DNA from: Hymenobacter canadensis | Lineage (GTDB): Bacteria > Bacteroidota > Bacteroidia > Cytophagales > Hymenobacteraceae | NCBI RefSeq assembly: GCF_027359925.1 | Contig: NZ_CP114767.1 | Span: 3,162,001 to 3,226,000 of the forward strand | Direction of reading: 5' to 3' | DNA: 64,000 nt | Shown here: piece after piece, positions 51,949 through 62,200 of the stretch | Numbering within the stretch: the first letter of the stretch is position 1 | How the letters are laid out: every line of letters starts with the position of its first letter | Notes under the pieces: generated by a model | Databases searched by the model: none | Told to the model about the DNA's origin: nothing | What the model saw: only the letters and a program-made list of their open reading frames with translations | Made by a program: the position numbers and the translations under genes

Positions 51949-53202
51949 ATGCACGCTACCTCCGCCCCCACCACCCAGCAAAGCCGCAGCCAGGAGCTGA
52001 TGGCCCTCGAAGACCATTACGGTGCCCACAACTACCACCCGCTGCCCGTGGTGCTGAGCCGCGGTGAAGGCGTGCACCTCTGGGACGTGGAGGGCAAGCA
52101 CTACTTCGACTTTCTGTCGGCGTACTCGGCCGTAAACCAAGGCCATTGCCACCCGCGCATCATCGGAGCCCTCACGGCGCAGGCCCAGCAGCTCACGCTC
52201 ACCAGCCGCGCCTTCTTCAACGACCAGCTGGGCGCGGCCGAAAAGCAGCTGTGCGAGCTGTTCAACTACGACAAGGCTCTGCTGATGAACTCCGGCGCCG
52301 AGGCCGTGGAAACGGCCCTCAAGCTGGCCCGCAAGTGGGGTTACCAGGAGAAAGGCATTGCCCCCAACCAGGCCCGCATTCTGGTGGCCGAGCACAACTT
52401 CCACGGCCGCACCACCGGCATCATCTCCTTCAGCACCGACGGCGACTCCACCGGTGGCTTCGGGCCATACATGCCCGGCTACCAGGTAGTACCTTATGAT
52501 GATCTGGCGGCGCTGGAAGAAGCCCTGCAGGACCCACACGTGTGCGGTTTCCTGGTGGAGCCCATTCAGGGCGAGGCCGGCGTGATGGTGCCCTCGGAAG
52601 GCTACCTGTTTAAGGCCGCCGCGCTGTGCAAAGCCCATAACGTGCTGTTCATTGCCGACGAGATTCAGACGGGCCTGGGCCGCACGGGCCAGCTGCTGGC
52701 CGTGTGCTACGAGGGCGTACACGCCGACATCCTGATTCTGGGCAAGGCCTTGAGCGGGGGCGTGCTACCAGTCTCGGCGGTGCTGGCCCGCAACGAAATC
52801 ATGCTCACCATTCAGCCCGGGCAGCACGGCTCCACGTTCGGCGGCAACCCACTGGCCTCGGTAGTGATGCGCGCGGCCCTGGATGTGCTGCTCGACGAAA
52901 AACTGATCGACAACGCCCGGGCCATGGGCGAAGTGTTCCGGGAACGGATGCGCCGCGTGATGGCCAAGCGCCCCGAAGTGGTGGAGCTGGTGCGCGGCAA
53001 AGGCCTGCTCAACGCCGTCGTCATCAAGCCCGCCGCCGACGGCCGCACGGCCTGGGACGTGTGCGTGACGCTGATGGAGCGCGGCGTGCTGGCCAAGCCC
53101 ACCCACGGCGACATCATCCGGTTTGCGCCGCCGCTGGTTATCAGCGAAGAACAGCTCCACGAAGCCTGCGACATCATCGAGCAGGTGATTCTGGAGTTTT
53201 AG
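51949..53202 (+). CDS. rocD: Ornithine aminotransferase
   Basis: RocD transfers the delta-amino group of ornithine to 2-oxoglutarate, linking arginine/ornithine and proline/glutamate metabolism. The 417-residue class III aminotransferase has [84 protein letters not shown] and the PLP lysine in [10 protein letters not shown], then [12 protein letters not shown]. The start ATG at 51949 is preferred to an in-frame start at 51919. A 7-of-8 -7 box (TAATTTTC, 51879-51886) is upstream. Confidence 0.96.
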   Translation: MHATSAPTTQQSRSQELMALEDHYGAHNYHPLPVVLSRGEGVHLWDVEGKHYFDFLSAYSAVNQGHCHPRIIGALTAQAQQLTLTSRAFFNDQLGAAEKQLCELFNYDKALLMNSGAEAVETALKLARKWGYQEKGIAPNQARILVAEHNFHGRTTGIISFSTDGDSTGGFGPYMPGYQVVPYDDLAALEEALQDPHVCGFLVEPIQGEAGVMVPSEGYLFKAAALCKAHNVLFIADEIQTGLGRTGQLLAVCYEGVHADILILGKALSGGVLPVSAVLARNEIMLTIQPGQHGSTFGGNPLASVVMRAALDVLLDEKLIDNARAMGEVFRERMRRVMAKRPEVVELVRGKGLLNAVVIKPAADGRTAWDVCVTLMERGVLAKPTHGDIIRFAPPLVISEEQLHEACDIIEQVILEF

Positions 53203-53390
53203 GCGCTCAAGTTTTATATAGGTCTTCGGTAGATGCTGCCGGGATGAAGCCGGTTTGGGTTTCGTTCCGGCAGCGGCTGTTTCCGGGGCTGTTGGGCAGG
53301 GGCCGACGCACTTTAGCCGGGCCATTCGCCCGCTGGTCGGGCGTGGCGGTGGCTTGGTCGAGAAGGAAAGCGAGGAATCGGGGCAGGGCG

Positions 53391-53398
53391 TACTTTTG
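53391..53398 (+). promoter_or_regulatory. Bacteroidota -7 box TACTTTTG
   Basis: An exact TAnnTTTG match 29 bases before the ATG of the small lipoprotein gene at 53428. Confidence 0.65.
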
Positions 53399-53427
53399 TT
53401 GCGTTACTTCTTCATCGCCACTTGATT

Positions 53428-53652
53428 ATGCTTTCAGTTCGTCCGCTGGTTCTGGTTTTATCTGCTGTATTGATGTTGCTGGCGAGCTGCCAGACCAGCC
53501 GGGTGGCCTTCCAGGCCCGGCCGTTCGGGCAGGTAGCCGCCACCCCCACCGACACCACCACGACCGTGCTGCTCCTGCACGACTCGCAGGGCCCGCAGGC
53601 CACCCGCGTTTCCCTGACCACGGCCGAAGCGGCCACCTGGCAGCAGCGCTAA
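53428..53652 (+). CDS. Small lipoprotein of unknown function
   Basis: The 74-residue product has a signal peptide with lipobox LMLLASCQTS (Cys near residue 21) and a short Thr-rich mature part (PTDTTTTVLLLHDSQGPQAT). An exact -7 box upstream and a strong terminator 21 bases downstream make it a complete single-gene unit. No family recognised. Confidence 0.72.
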   Translation: MLSVRPLVLVLSAVLMLLASCQTSRVAFQARPFGQVAATPTDTTTTVLLLHDSQGPQATRVSLTTAEAATWQQR

Positions 53653-53673
53653 GTTCGCCGTACGCTACTCACG

Positions 53674-53714
53674 GAAAAAGCCGCGCCCCGACGAAACGGG
53701 GACGCGGCTTTTTC
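53674..53714. terminator. Bidirectional rho-independent terminator
   Basis: A-run, stem AAGCCGCG / CGCGGCTT with inner CCCC/GGGG and a short loop, T-run. It lies between the convergent lipoprotein gene and the GH3 gene of PUL 2. Confidence 0.9.
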
Positions 53715-53736
53715 GTGGCGTCTGCAGCCTGGCTTC

Positions 53737-56049
53737 TTATTTGACCAGGGTGAAGGTGGTCATCTGCACGTCGCGGGAGTTGGGGCCGGTCATCACCTGG
53801 AACTCGCCGGGCTCGGCCACGAATTGCAGGTCGGTGTTGTAGAACTTGAGGTCGTCGGGGGCGAGGCGGAAGGTGAGCGTGCGGCTTTCCCCTTTTTTCA
53901 GCATGATTTTCTGGAAGCCTTTCAGCTCCTGCACGGGGCGCGAGATGGAGCCCACCATATCCCGGATATAGAGCTGCGCGACTTCCTCGCCGTCGTAGCT
54001 GCCGGTGTTTTTCACGGTTACTTTCACTTCCAGCGTGCCGTTCATGGGTAAAATCGCCGTGTTCAGCTCCGGCTTGCCGTACTCGAACGTGGTGTAGCTC
54101 AGGCCAAAACCGAACGGATAGAGCGGGTCGTTGGTGAGGTCGAGGTAGCGCGACTTGTACTTGTCGAGGGCCACGCCGGCGTAGGGGCGGCCGGTGTTTT
54201 TGTGGTTGTAGTAGAGCGGAATCTGGCCGACGTGCTGCGGGAAGGTGGCCGTGAGCTTGCCGGAAGGGTTGTAGGCCCCGAACAGCACATCGGCAATGGC
54301 GTTGCCGGCCTGGGAGCCCGCAAACCAGGTTTCGAGGATGGCGTCGGCGTTTTTGTCTTCCCAGGGCAGCGTCAGCGGGCGGCCGTTCATTAGCACGAGC
54401 ACGAGCGGCTTGCCTGTTTTCTTCAGCGCCTTGAGCAGTTCCATCTGCGGGGCCGGAATGCCGATGTCGGCGCGGCTGGCGGCTTCGCCGGTCATGCCCT
54501 GGCTTTCGCCCACGGCCGCCACAATGACATCGGCGCTTTGGGCGGCCTGCACGGCTTCTTGAATCATCACTTCAGCACTGCGCCTGTCCACGTTCAGCTC
54601 GCCGCCGTGCTCGTTGAGGCGCGCAATCATCTGCTCATCGTCGGTGAAGTTGGCGCCCTGGGCTGTCACGATTTTCACGGAACTGCCCACCGCGTTGCGG
54701 ATGCCTTGTTCCAGCGACACGGCCTGCTTCCAGTCGCCGGCGCCGCTCCAGCTGCCAATCATGTCGCGCTGGCGGGTGGCCAGGGGACCGACCAGGGCGA
54801 TGGTGCCGGTTTTTTTGAGGGGCAGGGTGTTGTTGCTGTTTTTGAGCAGCACGAGGCTTTTGCGGGCAATGTCGCGGGCATCAGCCACGAACTCTTTCTT
54901 CATCATCGTGGCCTTGGCGCGCTTCTCGCTGGTGCCGCGGTAAGGGTCCTGGAACAGGCCGAGCTTGTACTTGGCTTCCAGAATGCGGCGGCAGGCCAGA
55001 TCAATCTGGGCTTGCTGCACGGTGCCGTCCTTGAGGTTCTGGGCCAGGTTTTTCAGAAACACCTCCCCCACCATATCCTGGTCGATGCCGGCGTTCAGGG
55101 CCAGGGCCGAGGTCTGGGCGTCGTTGCCCATGCCGTGGGCGGTCATTTCGTTGATGGCCGTGTAGTCGGTCGCCACGAAGCCCTGGAAGCCCCACTGCCG
55201 GCGCAGCAGGTCGGTCATCAGCCACTTGTTGCCGGTGGCGGGCACGCCGTTGATATCGTTGAACGACGACATCATGGAGCCGGCGCCGGCTTCCACGGCG
55301 GCTTTGTAGGGAGGCAGGTACTCGTTGTACATGCGCACCAGGCTCATGTCGGTGGTATTGTAGTCGCGGCCGGCTTCGGCGGCGCCGTAGAGCGCGAAGT
55401 GCTTTACGCAGGCCATGACGGCGTTGGGCTTGCTCAGGTCGGCGCCCTGGTAGCCGCGCACCATCACGCGGGCAATCTGCGAGCCCAGGTAAGGGTCTTC
55501 ACCGGAGCCTTCACTGATGCGGCCCCAGCGCGGGTCGCGGGCAATGTCCACCATCGGCGAGTACACCCAGTGCAGGCCGTCGGCGGAGGCTTCTTCGGCG
55601 GCAATGCGGGCACTGCGCTCCATGGCCGTCAGGTCCCAGCTGCTGGCCAAACCCAGCGCAATCGGGAAGATGGTGCGGTGGCCGTGGATGACGTCATAGC
55701 CGAAGATGAGCGGGATGTGCAGGCGGGTTTGCTTGACGGCCATTTCCTGCAGCTTGCGCGCCGCCGTGGGCGTAAAGGTGTTCAGCACCGAGCCCACCGC
55801 GCCGCGCCGGATGCTGGCGTCCACGTCCTTGCTCACCACCGGCCCGGTCACGTCGAAGCCCACCGTAATCAGATTGAGCTGGCCGATTTTCTCTTCCAGC
55901 GTCATTTTTTGGAGCAGGTCGTCGATAAAGCGGGTCATCTTCGGATCAGAGGCGCTTTGGGGAGCGGAGACGGGCGCCTGGGCCTGCAGCGCCGGCGACG
56001 CAAGCAGCCCCAGCGACAAGAGCAGGGCGGAGCGGAACGGATGTTTCAT
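53737..56049 (-). CDS. GH3 beta-glucosidase (BglX type, PUL 2)
   Basis: The 770-residue exported enzyme (signal peptide ends near LQAQ, residue 24) has the same three-domain layout as the PUL 1 GH3: barrel (about 40-375), alpha/beta domain (about 405-640) and fibronectin-III-like domain (about 680-750). The nucleophile is Asp295 in FVATDYTA and the likely acid/base Glu522 in MTGEAASR. It is closer in pattern to E. coli BglX (IFGYDVIHGHRTIFPI, GLHWVYSPMVDIARDPRWGR). With the GH144-like enzyme upstream it could split sophoro-oligosaccharides to glucose. Confidence 0.94.
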   Translation of the reverse strand: MKHPFRSALLLSLGLLASPALQAQAPVSAPQSASDPKMTRFIDDLLQKMTLEEKIGQLNLITVGFDVTGPVVSKDVDASIRRGAVGSVLNTFTPTAARKLQEMAVKQTRLHIPLIFGYDVIHGHRTIFPIALGLASSWDLTAMERSARIAAEEASADGLHWVYSPMVDIARDPRWGRISEGSGEDPYLGSQIARVMVRGYQGADLSKPNAVMACVKHFALYGAAEAGRDYNTTDMSLVRMYNEYLPPYKAAVEAGAGSMMSSFNDINGVPATGNKWLMTDLLRRQWGFQGFVATDYTAINEMTAHGMGNDAQTSALALNAGIDQDMVGEVFLKNLAQNLKDGTVQQAQIDLACRRILEAKYKLGLFQDPYRGTSEKRAKATMMKKEFVADARDIARKSLVLLKNSNNTLPLKKTGTIALVGPLATRQRDMIGSWSGAGDWKQAVSLEQGIRNAVGSSVKIVTAQGANFTDDEQMIARLNEHGGELNVDRRSAEVMIQEAVQAAQSADVIVAAVGESQGMTGEAASRADIGIPAPQMELLKALKKTGKPLVLVLMNGRPLTLPWEDKNADAILETWFAGSQAGNAIADVLFGAYNPSGKLTATFPQHVGQIPLYYNHKNTGRPYAGVALDKYKSRYLDLTNDPLYPFGFGLSYTTFEYGKPELNTAILPMNGTLEVKVTVKNTGSYDGEEVAQLYIRDMVGSISRPVQELKGFQKIMLKKGESRTLTFRLAPDDLKFYNTDLQFVAEPGEFQVMTGPNSRDVQMTTFTLVK

Positions 56050-56095
56050 AGGGAAGGGTGAGTTGGTGGGGTTGCGGGGTGTTGTTGGCTATTAG

Positions 56096-56225
56096 AACGT
56101 CATTCCGAGTGGAGCGAGGAATCTTGTTAGTGTAGTGAATTACCATGCTGGCGAGATTCCTCGCTCCGCTCGGAATAACAGGATTAGCACAGTGGCGAGA
56201 TGCTTCGCTCCGCTCTGCATGACGG
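56096..56225. repeat. Palindromic repeat (main family) plus a second half-copy
   Basis: The inverted pair (arms AACGTCATTCCGAGTGGAGC and complement to about 56180) is followed by a lone right arm of the other subtype (GCGAGATGCTTCGCTCCGC, to 56225). It ends 15 bases before the stop of the GH144-like gene. Confidence 0.85.
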
Positions 56226-56240
56226 GCCTCTAAAGTTCTG

Positions 56241-57593
56241 CTACTTCTTGATCTGCGGGCTTTCGAAGCCTAGTTTGGTGAGGCCGCGCTGCACGTCGGG
56301 GCTGCTCATGAACAGCTTCCAGAGCAGGCCGGTCCGGTGATTTTCTATCATGCCTACGATGGGACCCTGGTCGATGGCCAGGTGCGACTTGGCGTACCAG
56401 TTGTGCTGCTCGCTGAAGCCATCCACGAAACCGTACTCGCTCCAGATGTTGTCACCCAAATCGTTGTAGAAGTGCCGCAGCGCCGTCATCGACTCCTTGG
56501 GGGCGTAGGGCATGGCCGATAGCGCCGCGGTGGGCGAAATCACGCCCAGGTCTTCGGTGGGCGAATGGGCGGCGTAGCCCTGGTAGCTGTCGGAGGCGGT
56601 GAGGCCCCAGCTGTTGGGGCCGTAGCCCTTGAACTTCTTGGGGTTGTCGACGCAGTAGGCGTAGTTGATGCGGGTGTGGGCCTGGTTCTGCTGCCAGTAG
56701 TCGGCGTACTGGTCTTTGAGGCCGCGCGGATCGAGGCCCAGGAAGGTGTAGTGCGAGAAGAACAGCGGCCCGCCGAAATCGAAGCCCAGCGGGAGCTTAG
56801 TTTGGTAGAACTCATTGCCGTTTTTGAAGTAGCTGCCGGTGGCCCAGCCCTGGTCGTACACCTTTTTGTCGATGGCGAATTTGGGCGAGGAAGCGGCCAG
56901 CACGTAGGTGATGAGGCACTCGTTCCAGCCGTGAATCTGGTGGTTCATGCTCCAGCCGTTGTTGGGGCTCCAGTGCCAATAGAGCACGTTTTGGTCCCCT
57001 TGCGTGTGCCAGTTCCACTCCACGCCTTCCCACAGCCACAGGATGTGGTTGCGCAGGTCCTGCTCGGTTTTGCTGCTGCCCGTGAAGTACTGGCGGGCAC
57101 AGATCAGGCCCTCAAACAGAAACGAGGTTTCCACCAAGTCCGCGCCGTCGTCTTTCTGGCTGAAGCGAATCGTCTTGCCCGTTGCGCCGTTCAGCCAGTG
57201 CGGAAACACGCCGTGATACGAGTCGGATTTCTCCAGAAACTGTACGATTTTGTAGATGCGCGCCGCCGCTTCCTCCCGCGGAATCCACTTGCGCTCAGCT
57301 CCCACAATAATGGCCATAATGCCAAAGCCAGTGCCGCCCGTCGTCACCACCTCGTTGCCGTAGTTGTAGGCCACGTTGCTCCGCTCGCGCGCCATGCCCG
57401 AAACGGGGTGTCCGAAGTCCCAGAAGTAACGCAGCGTCTGGCGCTGCACCTGATCCAGCAGCTGCTCATCCGTGAGGTTGCGCGGGCGCTGCCGGGCATC
57501 GAAGGCGGCGCTTTTTTTGGCGGTGGGCTTCTGCTGGGCCTGGGTGAAACCGGGCAGCAGCAGAAGCAGAAAAAGCAGGAATTTCATCGTCAT
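56241..57593 (-). CDS. Glucoamylase-family protein, GH144-like (endo-beta-1,2-glucanase type)
   Basis: The 450-residue exported protein (signal LLFLLLLLPGFTQAQ) is an (alpha/alpha)6-barrel enzyme of the glycoamylase-like family. Family signatures include LRYFWDFGHPVSGMARERSN, TTGGTGFGIMAIIVGAER, DDGADLVETSFLFEGLICAR, WHWSPNNGWSMNHQIHGWNE and the C-terminal PTAALSAMPYAPKESMTALR. Proteins of this type founded GH144 (beta-1,2-glucanase from Chitinophaga pinensis), so endo-beta-1,2-glucanase is the best guess. The start is ATG 57593 (MTMKFLLF) or 57587 (MKFLLF). Confidence 0.88.
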   Translation of the reverse strand: MTMKFLLFLLLLLPGFTQAQQKPTAKKSAAFDARQRPRNLTDEQLLDQVQRQTLRYFWDFGHPVSGMARERSNVAYNYGNEVVTTGGTGFGIMAIIVGAERKWIPREEAAARIYKIVQFLEKSDSYHGVFPHWLNGATGKTIRFSQKDDGADLVETSFLFEGLICARQYFTGSSKTEQDLRNHILWLWEGVEWNWHTQGDQNVLYWHWSPNNGWSMNHQIHGWNECLITYVLAASSPKFAIDKKVYDQGWATGSYFKNGNEFYQTKLPLGFDFGGPLFFSHYTFLGLDPRGLKDQYADYWQQNQAHTRINYAYCVDNPKKFKGYGPNSWGLTASDSYQGYAAHSPTEDLGVISPTAALSAMPYAPKESMTALRHFYNDLGDNIWSEYGFVDGFSEQHNWYAKSHLAIDQGPIVGMIENHRTGLLWKLFMSSPDVQRGLTKLGFESPQIKK

Positions 57594-57610
57594 GTCAAGC
57601 AAACATCTTT

Positions 57611-57692
57611 TCCGCCGAAGGCGCGGAGGAAGGCGCAGAGGACGCAGAACGTTCTGCGACTTCCGCGCCTTCCTCCGCGTTTTCTGCGGGCT
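57611..57692. repeat. Inverted repeat of CGCGGAGGAAGGCGC units
   Basis: Imperfect arms (CCGCCGAAGGCGCGGAGGAA and complement CTTCCTCCGCGTTTTCTGCGG) around a perfect GCAGAACGTTCTGC centre. It lies between the GH144-like start and the susD stop (five bases away). Confidence 0.75.
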
Positions 57693-57697
57693 AAAAA

Positions 57698-59263
57698 TTA
57701 ATACCCCGGGTTCTGCGTCAACTGGCCGCCGCTCAAATCAATCTGCTCCTGCGGAATCGGGAACAGCTCGTTTTTGCCGCGGTTGAAGGTCTTGCCCTGG
57801 GCCGTGAACAACGGCACAATGCGGCCGGGCTGCTCACTTTCCTGGCGCACCAAGTCGAAGAACCGGTCGTGCTCCAAGGCCAGCTCCACGCGGCGCTCCT
57901 GCCAAATGAGGGGCAGCGTGAGGGCCGTGCGCGCAGGCAGGCCGGCGCGGGTGCGCACCCGGTTCAGCTGAGTGAGAGCCGCGCCGGTATTGCCGATGCG
58001 CAGGGCCGCTTCGGCGTTGACGAGCAACACCTCGGCGTATCGCATCACCCGGATGTTCTTGGGCAGGTAGTCGTTGTTGCCGCAGTTGCGCTCCTGGGTG
58101 CGGCTGTGGTATGCCTTGTAGCTGTAGCGCAGGTTTTCCACCGAGTCTTTGCTTGGAATCCGGAACCCGTCCCAGAGCACGGTGCCGGTGGAGCGCTGCC
58201 CAGCCGGGGCCGTGGGCTGAATGAAGATGATGGTGCCAGCCCGGCGCCGGTCGTTGGGCTCGTAGGCATCGGCCAGCTGCTGGGTGGGGTTGTTGAAGCC
58301 GAAGCCCAGGTCGGCCCAGCCGCCGCGGCCGCCGGCGCGCGGGCCCTGGCTGACGCTGTACAGGTTCACGGCTGAGTTATTGCAGGCCGCGTTGATGCCG
58401 GTCTGCACCTCAAACACCGACTCCTCACTGTTGGCCCCCGCTTCGCGCCAGATGTTCTCGTAGCTGGCCAGCAGCCCGTAGTTGCCGGAGCGGCCCGCAA
58501 TAATTTCGTTGCTGAGCTCGAAGGCTTTCTGGTAGTTTTTCTGGTACAGGTACACCTTGGCCAGCATGGCCTGCGCGGCGGCTTTGGTAGCGCGGCCGGT
58601 AGTGGTTTCGGCGGCACCCTTAAGCGGCAGGTTATCCACCGCAAACTGCAGGTCATCAACGATGAACTGGTAGATTTCCTGCACGGTAGCCCGGCGCTGC
58701 AGGGCCGGGTCGTTGATTTCGGAGGCCGTCGGCACCCGGTCCAGCTTCGGTACGCCCCCGAAAAAGCGCACCAGGTTGAAATAGAAGTAGCCGCGCAGAA
58801 AGCGCACCTCCCCGATCAGGCGGTTTTTGGTGGCCTCCGGGGCTGGGCTCAGCGGAATCTTATCCAGGGCCTGGTTGGCGCGGTTCACACCCTGGAAGTA
58901 GCCCTTCCAGGTGTTGTTGACGATAGAATTGGTGGAGTTGAGCGTGAAGTTGTCCACCTCCAGAGCCGGGCCATAGTCGTTGGGCGTACTGCCCTTGTCG
59001 GCGTCGTCGGAGGCAATGTCGGTCAGTATCACGTACTGCAGGCCGTGGATGTCTTCGCCGAAGCCGCCGAGATACATGACGTTGTAGACGCCATCCACGA
59101 GGCGCTGGGCGGCGGCGGGGTCAGTTTTGATCTGGTCTTCGGTGAGCTGGCCCTGGGGCGCGACGTCGAGGAAGTCTTTGCAGCCCGCGGCGCCCACCGT
59201 GAGCAGCAAACCCAGGGCGGCCAGGCGCGCGGGCCGGGAAGCAAAAGTGGCGAGTGATTTCAT
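57698..59263 (-). CDS. SusD/RagB-family surface glycan-binding lipoprotein (PUL 2)
   Basis: The 521-residue lipoprotein (lipobox VGAAGCKDF, Cys28) partners the upstream SusC. Hallmarks are FLDVAPQGQLTEDQI, AQRLVDGVYNVMY, EVRFLRGYFYFNLVRFFGGVP, RYAEVLLVNAEAALR, LNRVRTRAGLP and ERRVELALEHDRFFDLVR, ending LFPIPQEQIDLSGGQLTQNPGY (as read in parts). It is 13 bases from the susC stop. Confidence 0.95.
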   Translation of the reverse strand: MKSLATFASRPARLAALGLLLTVGAAGCKDFLDVAPQGQLTEDQIKTDPAAAQRLVDGVYNVMYLGGFGEDIHGLQYVILTDIASDDADKGSTPNDYGPALEVDNFTLNSTNSIVNNTWKGYFQGVNRANQALDKIPLSPAPEATKNRLIGEVRFLRGYFYFNLVRFFGGVPKLDRVPTASEINDPALQRRATVQEIYQFIVDDLQFAVDNLPLKGAAETTTGRATKAAAQAMLAKVYLYQKNYQKAFELSNEIIAGRSGNYGLLASYENIWREAGANSEESVFEVQTGINAACNNSAVNLYSVSQGPRAGGRGGWADLGFGFNNPTQQLADAYEPNDRRRAGTIIFIQPTAPAGQRSTGTVLWDGFRIPSKDSVENLRYSYKAYHSRTQERNCGNNDYLPKNIRVMRYAEVLLVNAEAALRIGNTGAALTQLNRVRTRAGLPARTALTLPLIWQERRVELALEHDRFFDLVRQESEQPGRIVPLFTAQGKTFNRGKNELFPIPQEQIDLSGGQLTQNPGY

Positions 59264-59276
59264 GGGTGGGGCAAGC

Positions 59277-62200
59277 TTAGAAGTTGACGTTCAGTCCCAG
59301 CGCAAGCGTGCGGCTGGTTGGATAGGTGGTGGCCTCGATGCCCGAGTCCAGGGGCCCGCCCGGCAGCTCCGGCGTGAAGCCCGAGTAGTTGGTGATGGTC
59401 AGCAGGTTCTGGGCCGTGGCGTAGATGCGCAACGACGAAATAAAGGCCCGCTTCGTCAGATCACCCGGCAGGGTGTAGCCCAGCACCAGGTTGTTGAGCC
59501 GGATATAAGAGCCCGACTCGATAAAGTAGGTGGAGTTGGGCGTGTTGTTGCGAATGGCGAAGGGGTCCGACTGCGAGGGGTTGGTGGCGGTCCAGCGGCT
59601 GTTGGCGAAGTCGGCCTCGATGTTGTCGGTGTTCTGGCCGGTGGCCTGCTTCTTCCGGTTATACACGTCGTTGTTCATGTTGCCGCTGAACACGAACGAG
59701 AAGTCCAGCCCGCTATACGTTAGGCCACCGTTGATACCGAAATACATCGGCGGCTGGTAGGAGCCGGCGTAGATCCGGTCGCGCAGGTCCACGGTGCCGT
59801 CGCCGTTGGAATCAGCATACTTCAGGTCGCCGGGGCGGGGCGTGAAGAACGTGTAGCGCGGGTAGGCGTCGATTTCGGCCTGGCTCTGGAACACGCCCAC
59901 GGCGTCGAGCACGTAGAACGAACCGGCTGCCACGCCGTTGTCGGAACGGGTCACGTTGTTGGCGCCCCCGAACAGGGCCTGGCCGCCGTTCAGGTTTTCG
60001 ATGCGGTTCTTGTTGAAGGTGGCATTCACCCCGAAGTTGTAGCTGAGCTTCTCCCCCACCGTATTGCGCCAGGTCAGCGAGGCTTCCACGCCCTTGTTGC
60101 TGATGTCGGCGGCGTTGGTGATGTACTGGTTGTTGGGGTCGCCGAACAGGGCCGGGATGTTCACCGGAATCAGCGCGTCGGTGGTTTTCTTGCTGTAGTA
60201 GGTCAGCTCGCCGCTCAGGTGGTTGTCGAGCAGCGCAAACTCCACGGCCGCGTCATACTCCGTCGTCACCTCCCAGCGCACGTCGCGGTCCTTGATCTGG
60301 TTGATGACGGCGCCCAGCACCGGCTGCCCGTTGAACACGTACGGGATGTTGGTTTCGGCCGTGGTGATGTAGGCCGTGGGGTCAATCTGGTCGTTGCCGA
60401 GCTGGCCGAAGCTGGCGCGCAGCTTCAAGAAGCTCAGCACGCTCTGGTCTTTGAGGAAGCCTTCCTCGGTCAGAATCCAGCCCAAACCCACCGACGGGAA
60501 CAGGCCCCAGCGCTGGCTGGAATTGAACCGGGACGTGCCGTCGTAGCGCAGGTTGGTCGTGAACAGGTACTTGTCGGCGAAGGCGTAGTTGATGCGGCCC
60601 AGAAACGAGAGGCGGCGGTCCTTGTTGAGGTCGGGCGAGCCGTTCACCGACGTGTTCGGGTCGCCGGTGCTCAGGTACCATTGGCTGGGGTCTTCGGGCA
60701 CGTTGCGCCGCTGCCCCGACAGCGAGTTGGTGTTGCCTTCCTCGGTCACGGTACCGGCCAGCAGCGTCAGGGCGTGCTTGTCGGCGAAGGTGCGCTGGTA
60801 GGTGGCCGTATTTTCCCAGAGGTAGCGCGTGCGGTTGATCTGCGTGACATTAAGCGTACTCTGCTGATTGCGCTGGTTGCCGCCGGCCCGCAGGAACGTC
60901 ACCTCGTCGTTGAGGTACTGGTAGTCGTAGACACGGCGGTTGTCGTAGTTCAGGTCCAGGTTGATGGCCGAGCGCAGCGTGAGGCCTTCGATTGGAATGA
61001 AATTCACGCCCACGTTGCCCTGCAGGCGGTTTTCGTAGGAGCGGTTGTTGTTTTTCTCGATATCGAGCAGCGGGTTGCCCACGTTGCCGAAAGCCGACGT
61101 ATTGCCGTAGCGCCCGCCTTCCTTGGCCGTAATAACCGGCGCGGCGCGGTAGGCATCCTGGTAAGCGGCCGCAAAGTTCACGTCGCGCGTGTTGGCCCGG
61201 CTAAACGAGGCCTGCGAGTTGACGCTGAACTTGGGCGAGATGGTGAAATCGGTGTTGGAGCGCACGGTGAGGCGCGAGAACTTGTTCTGGATGGCCAGGC
61301 CGTCGTCCTGCAGAATATTGCCGCTGAAGTAGTAGCGCACGCTCTCATTGGCCCCCGACACGGCCAGGTTGTGGTTCTGGTAGGTGGCGCGGCGCAACAC
61401 CTGGTCGTACCAGTCGGTGTCGGCGGGGTTGTCCGGTATGGTGGTCGTGGGCGAGGTGTCGCGCAGGTAGCTGGTATACTGAGCGGCGTCGGCCATCTCC
61501 ACCAGGTTGGCGGCCTGCTTGAAGCCCACGGTGTTGTTGTAGCTGAGCACCGGCTTGCCCTGCTTGCCCTTTTTGGTGGTCACGATGATGACGCCGTTGG
61601 CCCCGCGTACGCCATAGATGGCCGACGCCGAGGCATCCTTGAGCACGTCAATCGTCTCGATGTCGGCGTTGCTCAGGTTGCGGATGTCGGTGGTCTGCAC
61701 GCCATCTACCACGTAGAGCGGCTCGGCACCGGCCAGCAGCGTGCCCGTACCCCGGATGCGCACTCTGGGCTGGGAGTTAGGTGCCCCGTCGGAAATGATC
61801 TGCACGCCCGAGGTTTTGCCCTGCAGCGCCTGCGTGGGCGTCTGCACCGGCTGGTTCACAATTTCCGCCGACTCCACCCGGGCCACGGCGCCGGTCAGGT
61901 CGGTTTTGCGCTGGGTGCCGTAGCCCACCACCACCACCTCGCTCAGGGCGGTAGCATCGGGGGCCAAGTTCACGTCAACCGTCGTTCGGCCGCCCACGGC
62001 CACCTCCTGCGAGGTGTAGCCGATGAAGCTGAACACCAGCGTGCCCGTGTCGGGGGCCGTGATGGTGTAGCGGCCGTCGGGGTCGGTCTGGGTGCCGTTG
62101 CTGGTGCCTTTCACCACCACGTTCACGCCGGGCAGGCCGGCGCCTTTCTCGTCCAGCACGCGGCCGGTTACCGGCACGTCGGCGGCGGCGGCCGGCTTCA

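Noticed and set aside
52704..53744. A 346-codon frame overlapping rocD and the following gap
   Set aside because: It is an out-of-frame reading of rocD extended into non-coding sequence; arginine/proline-rich without motifs.
54538..56061. A 507-codon plus-strand open frame opposite the second GH3 gene
   Set aside because: Antisense shadow of an intact BglX-like gene; no motif.
7514..56225. CRISPR array explanation for the repeated palindromes
   Set aside because: Copies are kilobases apart, vary in arms and loop, and are not regularly spaced; no cas gene is present.
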